Shown piece after piece: positions 1 through 4,635 of a stretch of 7,610 nt of DNA. The DNA is taken from assembly GCA_031289065.1 (NCBI GenBank), contig JAITQI010000085.1, positions 1 through 7,610 of the forward strand, given 5' to 3'. The notes below the pieces were generated by a model that made no database searches, was not told the DNA's origin, and worked only from the letters and a program-made list of their open reading frames with translations. Positions within the stretch are counted from its first letter, which is position 1. Each line of letters starts with the position of its first letter. Both the position numbers and the translations under genes were made by a program. This DNA comes from Oscillospiraceae bacterium (GTDB lineage: Bacteria > Bacillota > Clostridia > Oscillospirales > UBA929).

Positions 1-214
1 CCGGCTCCATCGAGTATTCCAACGGCGGCGCGGGCAGGAAAAGCTCGGAGGACTGGCCGGAATCGTCGGTGATGACCTCGTCGATGATGTGGGTGTCGTC
101 GTCCTTGGGGGTGACCCGGATCACCGCCCCCGTGGCGGGCGTCCCGATGCCCCCGGCGTAGACCGAAATCTGCAGCCGCCCCTGCTCCGGCTGGTCGGTG
201 TTATAAGTTGTCAT
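1..214 (-). CDS. N-terminal fragment of a probable SleC-like spore cortex-lytic protein (cut by left edge)
   Basis: Only the first 71 residues are in the window. The start is the ATG at 214-212, preceded by a strong ribosome binding site (TTTAGGAGGC on the minus strand, about 6 bases before the ATG). The protein begins MTTYNTDQPEQGRLQISVYA and looks like one small beta-rich, Ig/carboxypeptidase-regulatory-like domain: a strand (LQISVYAGG), a GAVIRVTP strand, a TDDSGQSSELFLPAPP turn-and-strand, then EYSMEP. From memory, SleC-type lytic enzymes of Clostridia start with this kind of domain, before the peptidoglycan-binding and lytic parts. The gene follows a Csp protease by 58 bases on the same strand; in Clostridium perfringens csp genes lie next to sleC, whose proenzyme the Csp proteases activate. 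The catalytic part is outside the window, so the identity is inferred from the N-terminal fold and the neighbour. Another surface or peptidoglycan-binding protein remains possible. Confidence 0.6.
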   Translation of the reverse strand, partial: MTTYNTDQPEQGRLQISVYAGGIGTPATGAVIRVTPKDDDTHIIDEVITDDSGQSSELFLPAPPLEYSMEP

Positions 215-272
215 GGTGTGGCCTCCTAAAAAATGGTTTCCCCGAGGGGGCGGGCGCCCTGGCCAAATCGTG

Positions 273-1991
273 TCAGGCTTCCCGCATTTCGCTGAAACTC
301 CGGAAGAGGTCCAGGCGTCCGTAACCCCACTGTTCGTTGGGGTAGACAATGCTCTCCTCCCGGACGCAGCCCCGGATGAACAGGGCGCGCAGCCGGTCGG
401 AATTCATGCTCGGCTCCCGGCCTTGGACAACGCCCCATTGGAGCATGAGGGCGCTGGCCCCCGCGGTGACAGCCGCCGCCACGCTGGTGCCGCTCATGCG
501 TCCCGGCCCGGTGGGGTAGATGCCCTGGACGTTTACGCCGGGGGCGGCGAAGTCCGGCAGAATCCGGGGCAGCCCGGAGGGCCCCCAGGAGTCGGCCAGA
601 TACAGGCTGTTGGTACTGCTGTCGTAAGCGGTCACCACGATGCCCCCCAGGCCGGTGGCGGGCACGACGATGGTGTTGTCCGGCGTAGGCTCGGTAAAGC
701 TCACGTCGGGGCCGACAAAACCGGTCATGGGCAGCCAGGCGTGCACCCGGCCGTTGTTGATCAGGTCGCCGTGCAGGATGATGCGCCAAAACCCCGGCGT
801 GGCGTCAACCACCTGCACGGTGGCGAAGCGGCTGCCGTCCTGATGGTAGAAAATCCGCACATAGGCGTTTTCCAGTACCAGCCTGCGCTGATATATGGTG
901 CCCACCGAAAAGGGGATGCGGTTGACCATCTCCCCCGTGGGCGAGATGAGGGACAGGGAAATGGTGTCCACACTCGGATACCAGATGTAAACCCCAAAGC
1001 GGTTCGAGTTGCCCAGGATTTGCACGCTGATGTCCAGGTCGTCCCCCGTCTTGGCGATCAGCCCCGTGGTGTGGTGGCGGGCGTTGCCCTCGTTCCCGGC
1101 GGCCAGGCAGAAGGCGATGCCCACCTGGGTGGAGAGGATGCTGATATACCGCTCCAGCATACTGCCGCCGTCGTGGCCGCCGAAGTTGGTGCCCAGCGCC
1201 AGGGTGATGACGCAGGGGCGGTTCAGTTCATAGGCTCTGTCCAGGCAAAATTTGATGCCCAGCATGATGTCGCTGGCCTCGAAGGCGTTTTCCTGCTCCG
1301 GGGGAAAGAGGCTGACCTCCAGATTATAGGGCCGGGCCCGGCGCAGCTTGACCACGAGGATTTCGGCGTCGGGCGCCGCCCCCCGAATGTTCCCGGGTTC
1401 CCGCCCGGCCGTCACCGAGGCCAGGAAGGTGCCGTGCCCCACGGTGTCCCGGTGGGGTACCGTGTCAAAGGGGTTTTCGTTTTGGAGGGCCTGGTTGAGC
1501 TGCTCCTGGGTGAACATCGCGCCGTAGGGCAGCGTGGGCGGCGGCGACCCGGTGAGGGTCTGATCCCAAATGGCCTTGATTTTGCTGGTGCCGTCCTCAT
1601 AGAGAAAGGACGGCTGGGTGTAGTCGATGCCGGTGTCGATAAACGCGCACAGCACGCCCTGTCCGCTCAGGTTCAGATAGGGCTGCTGCTGGAGGCGAGA
1701 GATGCCCGCGCTGTCAAAGGCGGCGGTGTCCAACAGGCCGTATATCTCAGGAAAAGTGTTCAAAAAATGGCCGCCCAGATCCTGATAAATGCTCTCCATC
1801 TGCCCCTCCGGGGCATAGGCGATGACCACCCTGTTGGCCAGCACCGTGCCGACGCGGATGTCCGGGTGGGTGGCGAGGTACGCCTCAAAGGGCTGGGTAT
1901 AGAAGGTGTAAAAATCGGTCGTGGTGGGAAGGTTGACAAAATCCTCCAAAGACATGGGCTCGTCGCCGGCCGGCCGCTCCGGGTCATTCAT
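273..1991 (-). CDS. Csp-like S8 (subtilisin) germination protease, 572 aa
   Basis: A complete subtilase with the Csp architecture. Residues 1 to about 96 form a prodomain (VGTVLANRVVIAYAPEG, then FPEIYGLLDTAAF). The catalytic residues are all present: Asp119 in FIDTGID, His186 in GHGTF, oxyanion Asn300 in AAGNEG and Ser503 in SGTSVAAA. Between Asn300 and Ser503 lies a beta-rich insertion (about 310-440) matching the jellyroll domain typical of CspB-type proteases. There is no signal peptide, as expected for a protein packaged in the spore. In spore-forming Clostridia, Csp proteases cleave pro-SleC to start cortex breakdown during germination. The start at MNDPERP is chosen because GGGAGG precedes it and because an in-frame ATG further upstream (2096) would overlap the preceding gene and lacks a good site. 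It follows that gene by 41 bases and precedes a SleC-like gene, so the three probably form one operon. The family is certain; the germination role is inferred from domain layout and context. Confidence 0.93.
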   Translation of the reverse strand: MNDPERPAGDEPMSLEDFVNLPTTTDFYTFYTQPFEAYLATHPDIRVGTVLANRVVIAYAPEGQMESIYQDLGGHFLNTFPEIYGLLDTAAFDSAGISRLQQQPYLNLSGQGVLCAFIDTGIDYTQPSFLYEDGTSKIKAIWDQTLTGSPPPTLPYGAMFTQEQLNQALQNENPFDTVPHRDTVGHGTFLASVTAGREPGNIRGAAPDAEILVVKLRRARPYNLEVSLFPPEQENAFEASDIMLGIKFCLDRAYELNRPCVITLALGTNFGGHDGGSMLERYISILSTQVGIAFCLAAGNEGNARHHTTGLIAKTGDDLDISVQILGNSNRFGVYIWYPSVDTISLSLISPTGEMVNRIPFSVGTIYQRRLVLENAYVRIFYHQDGSRFATVQVVDATPGFWRIILHGDLINNGRVHAWLPMTGFVGPDVSFTEPTPDNTIVVPATGLGGIVVTAYDSSTNSLYLADSWGPSGLPRILPDFAAPGVNVQGIYPTGPGRMSGTSVAAAVTAGASALMLQWGVVQGREPSMNSDRLRALFIRGCVREESIVYPNEQWGYGRLDLFRSFSEMREA

Positions 1992-2032
1992 GGGGGCGCC
2001 TCCCTTGGTTGTGAATTCGCCGAAACGGCGTA

Positions 2033-2353
2033 TTAAAAATACGTGACCACGTCCGCCAAGGCAATCCGCCCCCGCCGCCACCGGCCATCTTCCCAAAGGT
2101 AGCCGCAGAGGAAACGGCGGTGGTGATGGAGGGGGAAGACCCAGAGCCCCGTGCCGTCGGCCAGCCAGACATACACCAGCGCGTGGGTGTGGTTTTTGAG
2201 CAGCGGCAAATCCTCGGGCAGCAGCCCGGAACCGGGCATCGGGACGTAGTCCGGCGCGGCGAGGGGCGGATACCCCGGCGGAGGCAGCGGTCGCAGCGGC
2301 GGCAGCGGCGGCGGAGGGGGCGGCGCGGAGGGCTTTTCTGACGGCGGACTCAT
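2033..2353 (-). CDS. Small proline-rich protein of unknown function, 106 aa, first gene of the csp operon
   Basis: I do not recognise this family. The first 40 or so residues are low complexity and very proline-rich (runs such as PPPPPPLPPL and PLPPPGYPPL), probably disordered. Residues about 44-106 look like a small folded domain rich in aromatics: LLKNHTHALVYVWLADGTG, WVFPLHHHRRFLCGYLWEDG, ending ADVVTYF. Four closely spaced histidines (His55, His57 and His76-78) could bind metal, but that is speculation. There is no signal peptide or membrane segment. The ATG at 2353-2351 follows AAGGAG at about 8-9 bases, a good ribosome binding site. The stop lies 41 bases before the csp start on the same strand, and a terminator separates the gene from the metal operon upstream, so it is probably the first gene of the germination operon. 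The predicted domain and site make it a real gene rather than chance reading in GC-rich DNA. A spore or germination role is inferred only from position. Confidence 0.8.
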   Translation of the reverse strand: MSPPSEKPSAPPPPPPLPPLRPLPPPGYPPLAAPDYVPMPGSGLLPEDLPLLKNHTHALVYVWLADGTGLWVFPLHHHRRFLCGYLWEDGRWRRGRIALADVVTYF

Positions 2354-2379
2354 AGGCGTCTCTCCTTTCTCATGACACC

Positions 2380-2413
2380 AGTGTATGCCGCGTCATCCGG
2401 GCGGCGTGATTCA
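2380..2413 (-). promoter_or_regulatory. Possible sporulation-sigma promoter of the csp operon
   Basis: On the minus strand CATACACT (2387-2380) lies 26 bases before the first gene's ATG. It matches the CATACAnT type -10 element of sigma-E and resembles the CATnnTA element of sigma-G. A TGAATC (2413-2408) upstream resembles a sigma-G -35, but the 20-base gap is longer than usual, and no sigma-E-like -35 is seen at the proper spacing. The position is right, downstream of the previous operon's terminator and leaving a leader of about 20 bases. The assignment to a sigma factor is weak. Confidence 0.27.
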
Positions 2414-2430
2414 GCCTTGGCGTTTTGGAA

Positions 2431-2460
2431 ACAAAAAACCCCCGCCGAACACGGCGGGGG
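2431..2460 (-). terminator. Rho-independent terminator of the zinc-uptake operon
   Basis: Bases 2439-2447 (CCCCCGCCG) pair perfectly with 2452-2460 (CGGCGGGGG) around a 4-base loop. Read on the minus strand, the 9-bp all-GC stem is followed by TTTTTTGTTT. It starts 40 bases after the permease stop codon. On the plus strand the stem is not followed by a T run, so it works for leftward transcription only. It separates the metal operon from the germination operon. Confidence 0.93.
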
Positions 2461-2500
2461 ATACGATTCCTATGGCAAAAACAAAAAACAGAGAAAACCA

Positions 2501-3340
2501 TCAGGGCCCCGCCCCGCGCAGCAACCCACGCAGCGCCTGCCACGGGATCAGCCCCAGCCCCCAAAACAGCAGGAAGGCGGCCAGGTTGACCAAGACGACG
2601 CTGGCCCCCGTGGGCGTGGCGTACAGGTAGGAACCGGTCATCCCCAGCAGGAAACAGACCGCCGAAAGGACGGCGGCGCAAAGGGTCACGCCCTTGAAGG
2701 TCTTGCATATCCGCATGGAGGTCAGCGCCGGGAAGATGATCAGGCTGGAGATCAGCAGAGCCCCCATCATCCGCATCCCCAGCACGATGGTGACCGCGGT
2801 CAGCAGGGCCAGCGCCGTGTTGTACACCCCGGCCCTGACGCCGGTGGCCCGGGCGAAGTTCTCGTCAAAGGTGACGGCGAAAATTTTGTGGTAAAACAGG
2901 GCGAACAGCACCAGCACCACGGCGGTCAGAACGACGCTCAGCGTCACGTCCGTCCCGCTCAGAGCCAGCACGCTGCCGAACAGGTAGCTGTTCACGTCCA
3001 CATTCATGCCGGTCGTCAGGGAGAGGATCACCACCCCGACGGCCAGCGCGCTGGTGGACAGCAGGGCGATAGCGGCGTCCCCCTTGAGCTTTCCGTTTTG
3101 GCTGACCCGCAGCAAGAGGAAGGCCGCCGCCACCACAATGGGCAGGGCGACGGTCAGGGGCGCGGCACCCAGGGCCGTCGCCAGGGCCACCGCCCCAAAC
3201 CCTACGTGGGACAGCCCGTCGCCGATCATGGCGTACCGTTTGAGAACCAGGCTCACCCCCAAAAGCGCCGCGCACAGGGAGAGCATCAGCCCGCCAGCCA
3301 GGGCCCGGGCCAAGAAGGGGTAGGAGAGCATTTCAAGCAT
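2501..3340 (-). CDS. znuB: Zinc/manganese-type ABC transporter permease, 279 aa
   Basis: Integral membrane subunit of an ABC-3 family (ZnuB/TroC/MntB) metal importer. It has about eight hydrophobic segments. The family signature is visible near residues 35-55 (KRYAMIGDGLSHVGFGAVAL), and further typical stretches are at 108-130 (LTTGMNVDVNSYLFGSVLAL) and 186-206 (VLGMRMMGALLISSLIIFPAL). A length near 280 residues is normal for the family. The ATG at 3340 overlaps the end of the ATPase gene by 8 bases (ATGCTTGA), which indicates translational coupling; the site before it is only a G run. A second ATG three codons later (3331) has no better site. The frame stays open far upstream, but that part lies inside the ATPase gene in another frame and is not coding. 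The metal cannot be read from the permease sequence. Zinc is inferred from the linked Zur-like regulator, and manganese or iron are alternatives. Confidence 0.93.
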   Translation of the reverse strand: MLEMLSYPFLARALAGGLMLSLCAALLGVSLVLKRYAMIGDGLSHVGFGAVALATALGAAPLTVALPIVVAAAFLLLRVSQNGKLKGDAAIALLSTSALAVGVVILSLTTGMNVDVNSYLFGSVLALSGTDVTLSVVLTAVVLVLFALFYHKIFAVTFDENFARATGVRAGVYNTALALLTAVTIVLGMRMMGALLISSLIIFPALTSMRICKTFKGVTLCAAVLSAVCFLLGMTGSYLYATPTGASVVLVNLAAFLLFWGLGLIPWQALRGLLRGAGP

Positions 3341-4082
3341 GGCCGTCGCCCCCCAAAAAAGCGCGGCCCTCGGCGGACGCCGCGTAATCGGCCGTCCGGC
3401 CGAAAAACACCTGTTCATGCCGCAGGTGCAGGATATGGCTGGCGTATCCCACCGCGCTGCGCACGTCGTGGGAGACCATGATGACGGCGACCCCGGTCTC
3501 CCGGTTGATCTGTTCGATGAGGCGGTACATCTCCCGGGTGACCACGGGGTCCAGCCCGGCGGCCGGTTCGTCGAGAAGAAGGGCCCGTTGGGCGGCGCAC
3601 AGCGCCCGCGCCAACAGCACCCGCTGCTGCTGCCCGCCGGACAGCTCCCGGTAGCATTTGCGCCGCAGGGAAAGGACGTCCAACCGGCGCAGGTTTTCCT
3701 CGGCGGCGGCCCTGTCGGCCCGGGTGTAAAAGGGCCGGAAGCCCCGGCGGCCCAGACGGCCGGACAGCACAACCTCATAGACGCTGGCGGGGAAGTCCTT
3801 CTGCGCGGCGGTCTGCTGGGGCAGATAGCCGATCTCGTTTTGCCCCAGGCCGTCCCCCAACAGAACCTGCCCGCTCTGGGGGGTCTTTAACCCCAGCAAG
3901 CCCTTGACGAGGGTGCTCTTCCCCGAGCCGTTTTCCCCGACGACGCACAGATAGTCTCCGGCCCGCACCTCAAAGTTGAGGCCGCTGACAACGGTCTCCC
4001 CCTCGTAGGCAAAGGCCGCCCCCCGGCAGGTGATCAGCGCCGTATGGTCGCCCGTGGGATGTGTATCGTCAAATTGTCTCAT
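3333..4082 (-). CDS. znuC: Metal ABC transporter ATP-binding protein, 249 aa
   Basis: Cytoplasmic ATPase that powers the permease encoded next to it. All ABC motifs are in place: Walker A GENGSGKST at 49-57, Q-loop in YLPQQ (86-90), signature LSGGQQQR at 147-154, Walker B ALLLDEP ending at 173, D-loop AGLD at 175-178 and switch His205 in SHD. The sequence between Q-loop and signature (VYEVVLSGRLGRRGFRPFYT) is of the kind seen in ZnuC/MntB-type metal ATPases. The start MRQFDDTHP is chosen because its ATG overlaps the regulator's TGA stop as ATGA and follows GGGGAGG. The frame opens further upstream, but there it would run through the regulator gene. It overlaps the permease start by 8 bases. 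Zinc specificity follows from context and is not proven by sequence. Confidence 0.94.
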   Translation of the reverse strand: MRQFDDTHPTGDHTALITCRGAAFAYEGETVVSGLNFEVRAGDYLCVVGENGSGKSTLVKGLLGLKTPQSGQVLLGDGLGQNEIGYLPQQTAAQKDFPASVYEVVLSGRLGRRGFRPFYTRADRAAAEENLRRLDVLSLRRKCYRELSGGQQQRVLLARALCAAQRALLLDEPAAGLDPVVTREMYRLIEQINRETGVAVIMVSHDVRSAVGYASHILHLRHEQVFFGRTADYAASAEGRAFLGGDGHA

Positions 4083-4510
4083 GTCGCCGCCTCCCCGTCC
4101 CGCGCCCGGCAGTTTCGGCACAGGCCGTAGAAGGTGGTCTTCATGGGGTCGATTTGAAAGCCGTGTTCTTGGGCCACATGGTCGGCCAACTCGCCCAGCG
4201 TGTCGCACCGCAGGTGATACAGCCCGCCGCAGGCTTCGCACTTCAGGTGGAAATGCTCCCGGCAGGGGGTCCAATCGTCCACGTATTGGTAACAGGAGCC
4301 GGCCGCCCCGTCCAGCGTGTACCGGCGCACCCGTCCGTCGGCCGCCAGCTTGTCCAAATGCCGGTAGATGGTGGTCACACCGACCCCCGCGCCCTGCCCG
4401 TCGAGATGCGCCGCGATCTGCTCCACCGTCACATGCCCGCCCTCCAGAGAGGCCAGATAGGCCAGAATGGCCTCACCTTGCCGGGTGTGATAACTCGTCG
4501 GTCGATGCAT
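4079..4510 (-). CDS. zur: Fur-family metal-dependent repressor, probably Zur, 143 aa
   Basis: DNA-binding repressor of the Fur superfamily. Residues about 12-64 form the winged helix (EQIAAHLDGQG then GVTTIYRHLDKLAADGRVRR). The C-terminal half carries HFHLKCEACG with Cys91 and Cys94, and LCRNCR with Cys131 and Cys134, the two CxxC pairs that hold the structural zinc. His86 and His88 are likely regulatory-metal ligands. Length is normal for the family. The start MHRPTSYHT is chosen because AAGGAG (4525-4520) lies 9 bases before it; an in-frame ATG at 4573 would place the promoter inside the gene. It is the first gene of a three-gene operon and overlaps the ATPase gene by 4 bases (ATGA). The link to a ZnuCB-type transporter favours Zur over Fur or PerR, but the sequence alone does not settle the metal. 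Confidence 0.88.
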   Translation of the reverse strand: MHRPTSYHTRQGEAILAYLASLEGGHVTVEQIAAHLDGQGAGVGVTTIYRHLDKLAADGRVRRYTLDGAAGSCYQYVDDWTPCREHFHLKCEACGGLYHLRCDTLGELADHVAQEHGFQIDPMKTTFYGLCRNCRARDGEAAT

Positions 4511-4538
4511 GAAAAAAGTCTCCTTACAAAAACGAATC

Positions 4539-4553
4539 TGATAACCATTTCCA
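4539..4553 (-). promoter_or_regulatory. Candidate Fur/Zur-type operator at the repressor's own promoter
   Basis: Bases 4539-4553 read TGATAACCATTTCCA. Against the 7-1-7 inverted repeat common to Fur-family boxes (TGATAAT-n-ATTATCA) I count 11 of 14 matching positions. The site touches the last base of the -10 element and covers the expected start of transcription, so a bound repressor would block the promoter. This fits negative autoregulation, but the match is imperfect. Confidence 0.45.
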
Positions 4554-4581
4554 ATATACCCCTCGGCGCACAAAAAGTCAA
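4553..4581 (-). promoter_or_regulatory. Sigma-A-type promoter of the zur-znuCB operon
   Basis: On the minus strand TTGACT (4581-4576) is followed after exactly 17 bases by TATATT (4558-4553). Each hexamer differs from the TTGACA and TATAAT consensus at one or two positions, and the spacing is ideal. Transcription would begin near 4546, giving a leader of about 36 bases with AAGGAG before the zur ATG. The -35 lies in one arm of the palindrome at 4572-4622. Confidence 0.75.
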
Positions 4582-4622
4582 CCTGAAAATGAAATTTACT
4601 TTCACTTTCAGGTTGACTTTTT
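4572..4622 (-). terminator. AT-rich long palindrome after polC, probable intrinsic terminator
   Basis: Bases 4572-4588 (AAAAAGTCAACCTGAAA) pair perfectly with 4606-4622. After one mismatch (4589/4605) five more pairs follow (4590-4594 with 4600-4604), leaving a 5-base loop. In minus-strand RNA the mismatch becomes a G-U pair, so the stem is a continuous 23 pairs ending in UUUUU. It begins 14 bases after the polC stop codon, which fits a terminator. The stem is poor in GC compared with the operon terminator at 2431-2460. It also carries the -35 element of the zur promoter, so it may serve more than termination. Confidence 0.75.
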
Positions 4623-4635
4623 CATATTCTCGCTC

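Noticed and set aside
215..272. A GC-rich stretch with short self-complementarity between csp and the SleC-like gene, considered as a terminator.
   Set aside because: The best stem is about 4 pairs (CCCC with GGGG) and the T run after it is displaced and followed closely by a ribosome site. Read-through within one operon is more likely.
213..2036. A very long plus-strand open frame (about 600 codons) opposite the Csp gene.
   Set aside because: Its translation is low-complexity Gly/Val/Arg/His-rich with no recognisable motif. It mirrors the Csp gene, whose third-position GC bias removes stop codons from the opposite strand.
1992..2096. A 35-codon N-terminal extension of the Csp protease.
   Set aside because: It overlaps the upstream gene, has no ribosome site, and the family N-terminus fits the MNDPERP start, which has GGGAGG before it.
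2270..2330. A run of GGC/GGA/AGC-like triplets that looks like a microsatellite.
   Set aside because: On the minus strand it is the proline-rich coding part of the small protein and has no regular repeat unit.
2372..3481. A plus-strand open frame of about 370 codons opposite the permease.
   Set aside because: The product is a Gln/Gly/His/Arg-rich string without domains, while the opposite strand encodes a clear membrane permease with family motifs.
3341..3778. An N-terminal extension of the permease from an upstream ATG.
   Set aside because: The region encodes the ATPase in another frame with all ABC motifs, and the extension has no membrane character.
4511..4573. A 21-codon extension of the Zur protein.
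   Set aside because: It would run across the -10 element, the candidate operator and part of the leader. The start at 4510 has a good ribosome site.
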